Source: Methyloprofundus sp. (GTDB lineage Bacteria > Pseudomonadota > Gammaproteobacteria > Methylococcales > Methylomonadaceae). From it: a DNA stretch of 64,000 nucleotides. The position numbers and the translations under genes were made by a program. Position 1 is the stretch's first letter. Each line of letters opens with the position of its first letter. Location of the stretch: contig AP023240.1 in NCBI GenBank assembly GCA_016592635.1, positions 3,947,630 to 4,011,629 of the forward strand, in the 5' to 3' direction. Below are positions 54,727 to 64,000 of this stretch, one piece after another. Under the pieces are notes generated by a model, which searched no databases, was not told the origin of the DNA, and saw only the letters and a list, made by a program, of their open reading frames with translations.

Positions 54727-57594
54727 TTAAGAAGTGAGAAACGCCTGAAGTAGCTTATCAATCTCCGCAGCCGATACTGGCTTACTAAATAAATACCCCT
54801 GACCTTCATCACAGCCTTTACTAATTAAATATTCTGCTTGCTCCTGATACTCGATACCTTCTGCAATCACTTTAATATTAAAGTGCCGGGCAATATCGAT
54901 AATGGCACAAACAATAGCGGCATCATTTTCATCATGGGGAATATCGGTCACAAAACAACGATCAATTTTAATCCTGTCAATGGGAAGTTTTTTCAAATAG
55001 CCCATATTTGAATAACCCGTACCAAAATCATCCATAGACAACTGCACACCCAATTGGTCTAATTGCGTTAAGATTTGTAAAGAAACCGAGCCTTCTTCCA
55101 GAAAAATACTTTCTGTTACTTCCAATTCCATGCTCTCTGCTGCTATCTTGGTTTGCGCTAAAACCGCTTTAACGCAATCAACGAAATTTTCATTCTCTAG
55201 CTGCTTAAGTGAAACATTAATGGCCATGCGCAAAGGTTCACCCGTTTTTTTCTGCCACACCACCAACTGCTCACAAGCTGTTGCAAGTACCCATTTACCA
55301 ATATCTATAATCAAGCCAGTTTCTTCGGCAATACTGATAAAATCATCAGGTGGAATTAAACCCATTTGTGGATGCTGCCAGCGTACCAAAGCCTCAAAGC
55401 CTTCTATTTTTTGAGTAATTAAATTATATTGTGGTTGATAATGCAGGAAAAACTGTTGTTGCTCTATGGCAGTACGCAAATCGGCTTCCAGTTTTAATCG
55501 AGTCTGCACGATGCTATTCAGTTGATCTGAATAGAACTGAAAGTTATTTCTACCTTGTTCTTTAGCATGATACATTGCCATATCGGCACGCTGAGTGAGC
55601 ATTTCTATGCTTTTACCATCATCAGGATAAATGGCAATACCAATACTGACACCAATAAAAACGGGGCTATCTTTAATCTGATATTCGGTAGACAATTGTT
55701 GAATGATTTTTTCTGCCACAATAGGGCAGTCTTTATATACCGAGTGTTTATCCATAGCCTCCAGTAAGATAATAAATTCATCACCACCCACTCGCGCCAA
55801 GGTATCAACTTCTCGGATGCAGCCAGATAAATCTGCAGCTACTTCTACTAATAATTCATCACCTGCTTCATGTCCTAAGCTATCATTAACGGCTTTAAAA
55901 CGATCCAAATCTAAAAACATCACCGCAACACAATGATCTTTTCTGGTCGCTTGCTGTATGGCATGTTGAATACGGTCATTAAACAATACTCGATTAGGTA
56001 GCTTGGTTAGTGCATCAAAATGGGCCAACAAATGAATGTCTTGCTCTGCCCTTTTTTTCTCAGTGATGTCACTAAAAACAGCAATATAATGCGTTATTTG
56101 CTGAGCTGTATCTTTAACGGTGGTAATACTTAACCATTCAGGGTATATCTCACCATTTTTACGTCGATTGTAAACCTCTCCTTGCCATATTCCCTGTTCA
56201 TGGATTGTTTGCCACATAGATCGATAAAATGCTTCATCTTGCAGACCTGAACTGAGTATATTGGGGGTTTTCCCTAAGACTTCAGCGCGGCTATAACCTG
56301 TTAGTTCAGAAAATGCTTTATTGGTTTGCACAATTTCATTGTCAGCATTAGTAATGACAATGCCCTCCAAACTATGCTCAAAAACTTGTGCCGCCAACTG
56401 CATATCCAGTTCTAATAGTTTTTGTTCCGTAATATCGACACTAGAGCCAATCAGGCCTTGATATTTGCCACTGTCGGCATAACGGGCAATAATATTTGCC
56501 GACCAATAGCGATAGTCTTGGCTACTATCCAACACCCGAAACTGTAATAATGTCTCAGATTTCTTATGCTGCTGTTGGCGCAAAACTAAGCGTAGCCGCT
56601 CTTTATCTTCAGGGTGCACATTGGCCACACAGTCAATAAAAATATCTCCTTGATCAACACCATCAGTAGCTTGTCGCCAACGTTCATTGCTAAAAATAAG
56701 CTGATCTTCTTGATCAGACATCCACAGCATGACGGGCGCATTATCCGCAACATTGCGCAACAAGCCTTCACTTGCATGTAATTCCGATAAAATTAACTTT
56801 AACCTGGTAACAACAATGACCACAATCAACATTAACCCCAAACATGCAACGTAAAAAAATGATCTAATTTTGGTCGCTAGCACAACTTGTTTTTGGAAGT
56901 CTTGGTTATACTTGTCTAATATTTTCCGGGTCTGCTGAGGAATTTCTGTATTAAGTAACTGACCATTTTGTTGCTGTAAAAGTAGATGCTTACTTAGCAA
57001 AATATGCACATGCTTTGCCAGCATATGTATTGCGAAAGCAGTTTCTTTGGTATGCTGTTTCGCTATCACATTAAATGCTTTGGTCTGAGCATTCAATTCT
57101 GCAAAAGATTGCTGGCCATTATGTCCCAGGCTAAATTGCAGCACTTGGCGCTCTAAATGTAATAATGCGTTACGTGAGCCCACTCCTTGTTTGTCAGCAG
57201 CAAACTCTAAGAGTAAGTGTTCCGTACCTTTAGGGAAATAGCGTAACGAGTTTTGATACACTGCAAAGTTTGACTTGATATCCTCTATATTGCATTTAAA
57301 AACAGACCAGGATGCGATTAAATCGATAAATATGCCTTGCTTATCTGCCACTAATTGACTAACTAAAAGATCATTGTTGGTTAATATTGAAGCTGTTGTA
57401 TCGTAATGATGCGTTTGCTGCTGTTGGACCAGTAAAATCTCTCGTGTTAATTTCGCCGTATTTTCTTGAATATCACGAATAAGTTCGGTTTGGGTATGAA
57501 AAGCTTGATAGTCAACCTGAGAGTGCTGATATAACCAAGTCGCTAATATAGAAATGGCAGTGAATAAAACACTAACAACTGAAAACATTTTCAT
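54727..57594 (-). CDS. Membrane PAS-GGDEF-EAL dual c-di-GMP enzyme
   Basis: The 955-residue protein has an N-terminal membrane segment, a periplasmic helical region and a second segment (about 245-265). Two PAS domains with PAC tails follow (about 275-390 and 400-515). The GGDEF domain (about 525-685) has intact GGDEF and an REVD inhibitory site five residues before it. The EAL domain (about 700-950) has EALVRW, DDFGTGYSN and KIDRCFV. Both activities look possible. Its start overlaps the stop of the peroxidase gene upstream (ATGA). Confidence 0.93.
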   Translation of the reverse strand: MKMFSVVSVLFTAISILATWLYQHSQVDYQAFHTQTELIRDIQENTAKLTREILLVQQQQTHHYDTTASILTNNDLLVSQLVADKQGIFIDLIASWSVFKCNIEDIKSNFAVYQNSLRYFPKGTEHLLLEFAADKQGVGSRNALLHLERQVLQFSLGHNGQQSFAELNAQTKAFNVIAKQHTKETAFAIHMLAKHVHILLSKHLLLQQQNGQLLNTEIPQQTRKILDKYNQDFQKQVVLATKIRSFFYVACLGLMLIVVIVVTRLKLILSELHASEGLLRNVADNAPVMLWMSDQEDQLIFSNERWRQATDGVDQGDIFIDCVANVHPEDKERLRLVLRQQQHKKSETLLQFRVLDSSQDYRYWSANIIARYADSGKYQGLIGSSVDITEQKLLELDMQLAAQVFEHSLEGIVITNADNEIVQTNKAFSELTGYSRAEVLGKTPNILSSGLQDEAFYRSMWQTIHEQGIWQGEVYNRRKNGEIYPEWLSITTVKDTAQQITHYIAVFSDITEKKRAEQDIHLLAHFDALTKLPNRVLFNDRIQHAIQQATRKDHCVAVMFLDLDRFKAVNDSLGHEAGDELLVEVAADLSGCIREVDTLARVGGDEFIILLEAMDKHSVYKDCPIVAEKIIQQLSTEYQIKDSPVFIGVSIGIAIYPDDGKSIEMLTQRADMAMYHAKEQGRNNFQFYSDQLNSIVQTRLKLEADLRTAIEQQQFFLHYQPQYNLITQKIEGFEALVRWQHPQMGLIPPDDFISIAEETGLIIDIGKWVLATACEQLVVWQKKTGEPLRMAINVSLKQLENENFVDCVKAVLAQTKIAAESMELEVTESIFLEEGSVSLQILTQLDQLGVQLSMDDFGTGYSNMGYLKKLPIDRIKIDRCFVTDIPHDENDAAIVCAIIDIARHFNIKVIAEGIEYQEQAEYLISKGCDEGQGYLFSKPVSAAEIDKLLQAFLTS

Positions 57595-58559
57595 TGCGTT
57601 GTTCCTTGTAGAGACTTGCCTTGATACTCTCCAGTTAAGGTCTTTAAAAAATCAACGATCAGCAAAATATCATTTTTTTTAGCAACTCGCCCTAGCTGGT
57701 ATTGCATCATAAGATTAACCGCATCTGCGAGAGTTTCTTGTGAGCCATCGTGAAAATAAGGGGCTGTCAATGCAACATTCCTTAAACTAGGTACTTTAAA
57801 AACAAAGCGATCTTGTTCTTCGCCGGTAACAGTAAAGCGACCATAATCAGCGGCAGTAATATCACCTCTATCTTGAAAGTAATCACCGAAAGCGCCAAAC
57901 TTTTGGTATAAATTACCACCAACTAGTGCGCCTTGGTGACATGAGACACAACCGTACTGTTTGAATAATTTATAACCTTGTAACTCATTTTCTGATATTG
58001 CCGCTTTATTACCTTTTAAATATTGATCGAAGCGACTATTAGGCGTTAACAGTGACTCTTCAAAACTGACTATGGCTTTACGCATATTTAAGGTTGTTAA
58101 TCCATCAGGATAAGCTTGCGCAAATTTGGTAACATAAAAGTCATCTTTTTGCAGGAGTGCAAGCACCTGTGGCCAACTAAAGCCCATCTCTTTAGGGTTT
58201 GCTAATGGCCCACCCACTTGCTCCATTAAATTGGCCGCTCGCCCATTCCAAAATTGGCGGAATTTTAAACTGCTATTAAATATACTAGGGGAATTAATAT
58301 CACCTTTTTGACTATTCACACCTGTGGAAACTACTTGTGCATCAGCACCGCCCATTTTTAAAGAGTGGCAGCTAGCACAAGATACTTGCGCACCTTTGGA
58401 TAGCCGTACCTCATTAAATAATAACTGCCCTAGTTCAACCTGTAATGGGTTGCTAACTTCAATATCTGGAATAGGAACAATAGGTTCATCTAATAGAGTT
58501 GCCGCATTAAGTTGGGTGCATACTAGGACTATAAAAGAAAACGTGGTGACTTTTTTCAT
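57591..58559 (-). CDS. Di-haem cytochrome c peroxidase-like protein
   Basis: I take the start at the ATG at 58559, giving 322 residues; the frame is open for 18 more codons without signal character. A signal peptide (about 1-20, ending LNAA) is followed by two c-type haem sites: CASCH and CVSCH. A segment FKVPSLRNVALTAPYFHDG, typical of the bacterial CcpA/MauG family, is present. The enzyme would act in the periplasm, reducing peroxide or oxidising a substrate. Its stop overlaps the start of the PAS-GGDEF-EAL gene, which links periplasmic redox state to c-di-GMP signalling (inference). Confidence 0.88.
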   Translation of the reverse strand: MKKVTTFSFIVLVCTQLNAATLLDEPIVPIPDIEVSNPLQVELGQLLFNEVRLSKGAQVSCASCHSLKMGGADAQVVSTGVNSQKGDINSPSIFNSSLKFRQFWNGRAANLMEQVGGPLANPKEMGFSWPQVLALLQKDDFYVTKFAQAYPDGLTTLNMRKAIVSFEESLLTPNSRFDQYLKGNKAAISENELQGYKLFKQYGCVSCHQGALVGGNLYQKFGAFGDYFQDRGDITAADYGRFTVTGEEQDRFVFKVPSLRNVALTAPYFHDGSQETLADAVNLMMQYQLGRVAKKNDILLIVDFLKTLTGEYQGKSLQGTTQ

Positions 58560-58710
58560 TTGTAATATAGTTAGGTTAAAACAATAAATCCCATAATTTT
58601 TACAGCCTAACAAAAATAAGGGAAAATTTCTGTGGTATTGTTCTCTATCCTTCAGTGGCCTTCTGCATATCTTCCCTATTTATTTAAAATACTGCTAAAC
58701 TTAAATTACT

Positions 58711-59946
58711 ATGTCTACATTTAATATTAACCTTCATGAAGCCATTTATTCTTTATCAGATGCCTTGGATCTGGTTGGAGTAGATCATGTCCATCACGGC
58801 AAGCGTGTCGCTTTTATGGCAGCTGAGTGTGCTAAAGCTTTAAATTGGGAGACGCAGCAAATAGATAATTTGTTTCAAGCAGCTATTCTGCATGATTGTG
58901 GCGTTTCTAATACCGCAGTGCATGCAAAGCTGGCTCAGTTTGAGTGGGAGTTGGAGCAAAAGCACTGTGACTTGGGGGCAGAGATTTTGCAATCTACACC
59001 AGTTTTAGCGCATTTGGCAGATATAATCTTATACCACCATACCCATTGGTCCGCATTAAAACAATTAGATATCCCTGAAGAAGTCAAACTCCACGCTAAT
59101 TGCATCTACATGGTTGATAGAGTTGATACCTTGGTTTTAGGCTGTGGTTTAAAAGAGCCCAATATATTAGTTAGCACAGAGGAAATCAGACATAAAATAT
59201 TCAGTAAAAGGGATGATTGGTTTCACCCTGAGCTAGTTGATATTTTTATGGAAGTATCTAATTCAGAAACTTTTTGGCTATCACTGGAAAGAGAGCATAT
59301 TTCCGGCTATGTTTCCACTTGGGTAGCGCATGATTTAACCCGTACGATTGATTTCCAAGACCTAAAAAGTATCGTACGTATCTTTTCATATATAGTCGAT
59401 GCCAAAAGCACCTTTACCCGTGAACATTCAGATGGAGTTGCATACTTATCACGTTATTTAGCCGAGCAATTTGAGTTACCGGAATCGAATTGTGATGTTA
59501 TTGAAATAGCAGGCTTGCTACATGATATAGGCAAGTTAAGAGTACCCGATGCCATTCTGGACAAACCCTCAAAACTCACTGAGTTAGAGTATCAAACCAT
59601 GAAACGGCATAGTTTTGATACTTATAATATTTTGAAACAAGTAAAAGGCTTTGAGCAAATTAGCCAGTGGGCCGCAGAGCATCACGAACGAGTTGATGCA
59701 ACGGGGTATCCCGATCATAAAGGTAAAAACCAGCTCTCTATTGAAGCCAGAATTATAGCCGTAGCTGATGTTTTTCAGGCACTCGCACAACAACGACCCT
59801 ATCGAAAAGACCTGCCACCAGATGAGATTTTAGCCATATTAAAACAACAGGCTGATAGTGGGCATTTAGATAATGATATTGTTGTAATGGTAGAGCATCA
59901 TTTGCGTACATGCTGGGAAAAGGCTTTATTACTAAACAAAGTATAG
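58711..59946 (+). CDS. Tandem HD/HD-GYP phosphodiesterase
   Basis: The 411-residue protein has two HD domains. The N-terminal one (about 20-170) has HDCG at its HD site. The C-terminal HD-GYP (about 220-405) has LLHDIGKLRVPD and HHERVDATGYP, both complete. It has no membrane segment, so it would act in the cytoplasm on c-di-GMP or a related signal. It is transcribed towards the P450 gene. Confidence 0.9.
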   Translation: MSTFNINLHEAIYSLSDALDLVGVDHVHHGKRVAFMAAECAKALNWETQQIDNLFQAAILHDCGVSNTAVHAKLAQFEWELEQKHCDLGAEILQSTPVLAHLADIILYHHTHWSALKQLDIPEEVKLHANCIYMVDRVDTLVLGCGLKEPNILVSTEEIRHKIFSKRDDWFHPELVDIFMEVSNSETFWLSLEREHISGYVSTWVAHDLTRTIDFQDLKSIVRIFSYIVDAKSTFTREHSDGVAYLSRYLAEQFELPESNCDVIEIAGLLHDIGKLRVPDAILDKPSKLTELEYQTMKRHSFDTYNILKQVKGFEQISQWAAEHHERVDATGYPDHKGKNQLSIEARIIAVADVFQALAQQRPYRKDLPPDEILAILKQQADSGHLDNDIVVMVEHHLRTCWEKALLLNKV

Positions 59947-59990
59947 AGCCAGCTCACTATTAAATAATGAACTATCTTTTTCTTCAATTG

Positions 59991-61334
59991 CTAACGCCGC
60001 TTTAGCTGCACAGGCACGCCTCCCTTTGGACGTAATGTTACCGCCATTTCTATCTCGACTTCTCCAGATTCAAGTAATTGCATATCATAGCTTTGCACAA
60101 TCATGCTTAATAACAATTGCCCCTCCATAAGAGCAAAATGATTGCCAATACAAACACGCTCACCAGTCCCAAAAGGCATATAAGAAAAGCGACGTTTTTC
60201 ATTACTTAAAAAACGCTCGGGATCAAATACCTCTGGCTTGTCCCAGAACTCCGCATGATGATGTAGGTTATAGATACTGAATACCACTAGGCTATTTGCT
60301 TTTAATGCATAACCTTCGATTGTTGTATCTTGCTTTACTTTGCGCATTATTAAGCCAACGGGGGGTCGAATACGCATAGATTCATTTAATACCGCCCGTG
60401 TATAAACTAATTGCTGTAAGTCTGTTTCATCTGGAATCTTGCCTGCCAAACCCTCTAATTCGGCTCTTAATTTAGCTAATACAGCTGGATTTTTAGCTAA
60501 TAAATATAAGGTCCAGGTCAATAAATTAGCGGTAGTTTCATGGCCTGCACTAAAAATAGTCAGTACTTCATCACGAATTTGTTGATCGCTCATTTTAGTG
60601 TGAGTATCGGTATCGTTTACGTTAAGCAACATACTCAATAAATCATTGGGAGCCTCAGTTTCGGCACGGCGTTGCTCAATAATATCGTAAATAACGGTAT
60701 CTAATAAATCTCGTGCTCGTTTAAACTCCTGATTAGCAGGTGTAGGAAAAATTAAAGGCAAAGTAAGTGGGTTGGCAATGGTTTTAGCGGCATAACGCAA
60801 ACCTGTATCTAATGCAGGTGCAATTTTTTCGATCTCGCCTAAAACACTGGTACTGAACATGGTTTGAGTGATGACTTCCAAAGTAAGTTGCATCATTTCA
60901 TCAGCCAAATTAACCTGTGCACCTTCAGCCAAGCTCTCCCATCTGCTAAGCATATTGCTGCCGGCAGTACTCATTTGGGGTAACATGGAGGCCAGATTGC
61001 TACGCTGAAAAACAGGCTGCATAAGTCGGCGTTGCTTACGCCATAAATCACCTTGGCTAGTCACCAAACCTTGCCCAAGAATGATGGCTAAACCTTTTGG
61101 TTTTTTAGCATCATACATTTTGACGAAGGTATCGCTTTGCTTAATAAGCGCTTGCTCAACCAACTTAGGGTGATTAAAAAGATAAAACTGCTGCCTTGCT
61201 AATTTGAAGCTGACAATATCGCCATAATCACGTTGCCAGCGGCATAAAGCTTGGAATGCATCTGCTTTAAATTCACGCAAATTGCCTAGTAAAAAGTCAC
61301 CTTTTACCTGTGGGGGAGTTTTGTAATTCGACAT
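59991..61334 (-). CDS. Cytochrome P450
   Basis: The 447-residue soluble protein has the I-helix motif AGHETTANLL, the ExxR motif ESMRI and the haem-thiolate loop FGTGERVCIGNHFA. The length and lack of membrane anchor suit a class I bacterial P450 needing separate ferredoxin partners, none of which are in the window. The substrate is not predictable. The N-terminal PPQVKGDFLLGNL is a normal proline-rich hinge. The gene is just downstream of the hldD end, on the same strand. Confidence 0.94.
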   Translation of the reverse strand: MSNYKTPPQVKGDFLLGNLREFKADAFQALCRWQRDYGDIVSFKLARQQFYLFNHPKLVEQALIKQSDTFVKMYDAKKPKGLAIILGQGLVTSQGDLWRKQRRLMQPVFQRSNLASMLPQMSTAGSNMLSRWESLAEGAQVNLADEMMQLTLEVITQTMFSTSVLGEIEKIAPALDTGLRYAAKTIANPLTLPLIFPTPANQEFKRARDLLDTVIYDIIEQRRAETEAPNDLLSMLLNVNDTDTHTKMSDQQIRDEVLTIFSAGHETTANLLTWTLYLLAKNPAVLAKLRAELEGLAGKIPDETDLQQLVYTRAVLNESMRIRPPVGLIMRKVKQDTTIEGYALKANSLVVFSIYNLHHHAEFWDKPEVFDPERFLSNEKRRFSYMPFGTGERVCIGNHFALMEGQLLLSMIVQSYDMQLLESGEVEIEMAVTLRPKGGVPVQLKRR

Positions 61335-61358
61335 AATAAAATAAATGTACGTGAATCA

Positions 61359-62303
61359 TTACTGACTCAGCCACTCCAAATACAAAGCCACACCTTCCTG
61401 TACGGTTTTAAAGGGCGCATCATATCCAGCCGCTTTTAGCTTGCGCATATCTGCTTGGGTAAAACTTTGGTAGCTGCCTTTTAAATGCTCAGGAAAAGGA
61501 ATATATTCTATTGCGCCTTTTTTATGGAAAGCTATCACTGCCTCGGCAACATCTTTAAAGGATTGTGCTTTACCTGTGCCGACATTAAAAATACCATTCA
61601 CTTCAGGATGGGCAAACAACCAAAGATTAACAGCCACTACATCATCAATATAAATAAAATCACGTAATTGGCCGCCGTCTGCATAACCATCACAACCAGC
61701 AAATAATTTCGGGTTTTCACCTTTTAAGATTTGCGCATGTAAATGGGAAGCAACACTAGCCATACTGCCTTTATGCTGTTCTCTTGGTCCATAAACATTA
61801 AAATAACGTAAACCGACCACTTGCGTTTCCGCATCCAGGTGCAGACTTCTTACATATTGATCGAACTGCCACTTGGAATAGCCATAGACATTTAATGGGC
61901 CTTCAAATTCACGCGTTTCGGTAAATTGTTTGGTGTCACCATAGGTTGCTGCTGAAGAAGCATAAATCAGAGCAATGGCATGATCTAAGCAAAAATGCAG
62001 TAAGATTTTGGAAAATTCATAATTATTTTGCATCATAAATTTACCGTCCCACTCAGTGGTAGAGGAACAAGCACCTTCATGAAAAATAACTTCAATGTTT
62101 AACGGTAAGCCAGTTTTAGTGTGAATTCTATGCAAGAAATCATCTTTATCCCAGTAATCGGCAATATCGCAGTCGACAATATTACGAAATTTTGTGCCAT
62201 CGCTCAGGTCATCGACAACAATAATATCGCTACGCCCTTGCTGGTTTAAAGTTTTAACGATATTGCTGCCGATAAAGCCGGCTCCGCCTGTGACGATAAT
62301 CAT
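61359..62303 (-). CDS. hldD: ADP-L-glycero-D-manno-heptose-6-epimerase
   Basis: The 314-residue short-chain dehydrogenase-type epimerase has the Rossmann motif TGGAGFIGSN, the HEGACSST segment and the catalytic Tyr-Lys motif in YGYSKWQFD. It epimerises ADP-D-glycero- to ADP-L-glycero-manno-heptose for LPS inner core. It lies downstream of hldE and gmhA on the same strand, so the three make a heptose operon. Confidence 0.96.
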   Translation of the reverse strand: MIIVTGGAGFIGSNIVKTLNQQGRSDIIVVDDLSDGTKFRNIVDCDIADYWDKDDFLHRIHTKTGLPLNIEVIFHEGACSSTTEWDGKFMMQNNYEFSKILLHFCLDHAIALIYASSAATYGDTKQFTETREFEGPLNVYGYSKWQFDQYVRSLHLDAETQVVGLRYFNVYGPREQHKGSMASVASHLHAQILKGENPKLFAGCDGYADGGQLRDFIYIDDVVAVNLWLFAHPEVNGIFNVGTGKAQSFKDVAEAVIAFHKKGAIEYIPFPEHLKGSYQSFTQADMRKLKAAGYDAPFKTVQEGVALYLEWLSQ

Positions 62304-62339
62304 AGCTATAACCTATGTTAATTATTTAAAAGAGAGTTT

Positions 62340-63761
62340 TTATTGGGTTTTAATGCGTTCAATAGTGGTCGTGGTCGATTTGCCATCGACAAAATCAAGA
62401 ATTTCAACTTTACCACCCGCCTCAATGACCGCTGCCCCACCAACAACTTGCTCAGGCTTATAGTCACCACCTTTCACCAGTATATCGGGTAAAAATTTAT
62501 TATAAATACGTTCGGGAGTTTCTTCGGTAAAAGGAATCACCCAATCTACACAGCCTAATGCGGCAATAATAGTCATTCGGTCGGCCACATTATTAATTGG
62601 ACGTGAATCACCTTTTAATTGGCGCACTGATGCATCTGAATTAATCGCCACAACCAAACGGTCACCCAGCAAACGGGCTTGCTCAAGATAGGCTACATGG
62701 CCTGAATGCAATATATCAAAGCAACCATTGGTCATAACTACTTTCTCACCACTTGCTTGGGCAAAATCGATTACTTGTTGTAATTCAGCTTCGGTGACCA
62801 CACCATTAATATCTTCTTTATCGCCATGCAGAGCACGATTAAGTTCTTGCGTAGAAATAGTTGAAGTACCAAATTTACCCACTACGATACCCGCTGCCAT
62901 ATTGGCTAAGTGCATGGCATGCTGTGAACCTAAACCGGCCGCAATGCCTAATGCCATACTAGCAATAACGGTATCGCCGGCACCTGTAACATCGAAGACT
63001 TCACGGGCATGCGTGGGTAGAAAATAAGCTGTATCAGGTTTGATTAAAGCCATACCATGCTCACTTAAAGTCACCAACAGTGACGCAATATTATGTTGCT
63101 GCAATAAAGCTTGGCCTTTACTAATAATTTGCTCATTATTATGACATGCACCTACCACAGCCTGAAACTCGGAACGGTTTGGGGTAATCAGGCTGGCACC
63201 TTGGTAGCGAGAAAAATCAGTACCTTTAGGGTCGACCAAACTACTCACACCCTGAGCTCGCGCTAAGGCCAATAATTCAGGAATATGCGCTAACACTCCT
63301 TTGTCATAATCCGAAAAAATAACCGCATCAACGTCGAGCAGTGCTTGTTGATAATGGCTAAGCAATTCGGCATAGTCAAAGTCGAGTAACGCTTCTTCAA
63401 AATCGAGACGAATCAGTTGTTGATGTTGGGCAACAATACGTAATTTACATGCTGTTGGCGCATGCTTGCTTTTGATAAAATCACATTGTACGCCTTTGCT
63501 GCTTAACAGGTTTTGTAGTTCATCCGCTTCTTTATCATCACCCACAATACCGATTAAAGTGACTTCTGCTGCTAATGAAGCAATATTCAAAGCAACATTA
63601 CCAGCACCACCTGCACGCGCCTCTTTGTTATTTACTTTAACAATGGGTACAGGCGCTTCGGGGGATACTCGGTCAGTTTGACCAGACCAATAATAGTCCA
63701 GCATCACATCACCAACAACTAATATTTTTAGTCCTGAAAAATTGGGTATTTCACTAATCAT
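62340..63761 (-). CDS. hldE: Bifunctional heptose-7-phosphate kinase/ADP-heptose synthase
   Basis: The 473-residue protein has an N-terminal PfkB kinase (about 1-320) with GDVMLDYYWSG and the C-terminal part DVTGAGDTV. A C-terminal nucleotidyltransferase (about 340-473) follows with TNGCFDILHSGHVAYL. It makes heptose-1,7-bisphosphate and then ADP-heptose. The start overlaps the gmhA stop by ATGA. Confidence 0.96.
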   Translation of the reverse strand: MISEIPNFSGLKILVVGDVMLDYYWSGQTDRVSPEAPVPIVKVNNKEARAGGAGNVALNIASLAAEVTLIGIVGDDKEADELQNLLSSKGVQCDFIKSKHAPTACKLRIVAQHQQLIRLDFEEALLDFDYAELLSHYQQALLDVDAVIFSDYDKGVLAHIPELLALARAQGVSSLVDPKGTDFSRYQGASLITPNRSEFQAVVGACHNNEQIISKGQALLQQHNIASLLVTLSEHGMALIKPDTAYFLPTHAREVFDVTGAGDTVIASMALGIAAGLGSQHAMHLANMAAGIVVGKFGTSTISTQELNRALHGDKEDINGVVTEAELQQVIDFAQASGEKVVMTNGCFDILHSGHVAYLEQARLLGDRLVVAINSDASVRQLKGDSRPINNVADRMTIIAALGCVDWVIPFTEETPERIYNKFLPDILVKGGDYKPEQVVGGAAVIEAGGKVEILDFVDGKSTTTTIERIKTQ

Positions 63762-64000
63762 GCACTGACCTCATCCAACATTTCACACCACCAATGGTAA
63801 ATTAGCATATGCGCTTCTTGGATACGCGCCGTGGTAGTTGAGGGTGCGACTATCGCCATATCAACCAAGCTTTTTAATTGGCCGCCATCACCGCCAGTTA
63901 AACCAATAACCGTCATATTTTGTTGCTTGGCAGTGTTAATCGCTGCAATAATATTGGCACTATTGCCTGAAGTGGAGATGGCAATTAGACAATCTCCTGC
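63758..64000 (-). CDS. gmhA: Phosphoheptose isomerase (5' end beyond window)
   Basis: The last 80 codons are visible. The SIS-fold segment has LIAISTSGNSANI and GLTGGDGGQL, and the C-terminal HMLIYHWWCEMLDEV fits GmhA. It converts sedoheptulose-7-phosphate to D-glycero-D-manno-heptose-7-phosphate, the first step of the pathway finished by hldE and hldD. Confidence 0.9.
   Translation of the reverse strand, partial: AGDCLIAISTSGNSANIIAAINTAKQQNMTVIGLTGGDGGQLKSLVDMAIVAPSTTTARIQEAHMLIYHWWCEMLDEVSA

Overview
The window looks like chromosomal DNA of a gammaproteobacterium of about 40% GC. The pointers are a type VI secretion (T6SS) cluster, ADP-heptose (LPS core) genes, hydrogenase maturation genes, a large c-di-GMP gene set and REP/RAYT repeats. 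Abundant STAND/TPR, AAA-PD-(D/E)XK and Uma2 proteins suggest a Methylococcales- or Thiotrichales-like lineage, but this placement is inference. No rRNA, tRNA or CRISPR array was recognised.

Layout. 1-8.7 kb: end of a T6SS locus (tssK, tssJ and tagH on the minus strand), with a divergent Ser/Thr kinase and a LysM-deacetylase lipoprotein. Two large nested-palindrome elements with the same apex sit between the tss genes. 8.8-24 kb: a defence/mobile island. It holds a phosphorothioation-associated methyltransferase-like gene with an M15-like partner, an AAA/DUF4143 ATPase and a gutted cysteine desulfurase. Next come Uma2, AAA-PD-(D/E)XK and ParB-like genes, a three-gene system (alpha/beta hydrolase, small winged-helix-like protein, SMC-like ATPase) resembling ABC-three-component systems, a RAYT transposase in its REPs, and an HNH nuclease with a probable sulfur-binding domain. 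The ATPase is split by a 1,666-bp IS66-family element with a perfect 8-bp target duplication; removing it restores a 661-codon reading frame. 24-32 kb: hexose-6-phosphate mutarotase, a lipoprotein, and hypCDEF with a possible FNR-type site.

32-43.7 kb: a secreted deacetylase-like protein, an ISNCY-type transposase, a RES-Xre toxin-antitoxin pair with a clear palindromic operator, an unrecognised 176-aa gene behind AT-rich repeats, amrB-amrA, a DASS transporter, a PsiE-family protein, an epimerase pseudogene with an in-frame internal deletion, and a GGDEF gene cut by an IS4-family element. 43.9-54.7 kb: an unrecognised membrane/coiled-coil gene pair, a Cache-HAMP-GAF-HD-GYP sensor, and a CHAT-STAND-TPR protein with homogenised 120-bp repeats and a small membrane partner, followed by a second RAYT with a second REP family. 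54.7-64 kb: PAS-GGDEF-EAL, di-haem peroxidase, HD-GYP, cytochrome P450, and hldD, hldE and gmhA.

Working together: hypCDEF build the NiFe(CN)2CO hydrogenase centre, although no hydrogenase is in view. gmhA/hldE/hldD make ADP-heptose. The four c-di-GMP proteins set a second-messenger level. The 9-24 kb island reads as layered antiphage functions, several of them decayed or interrupted.
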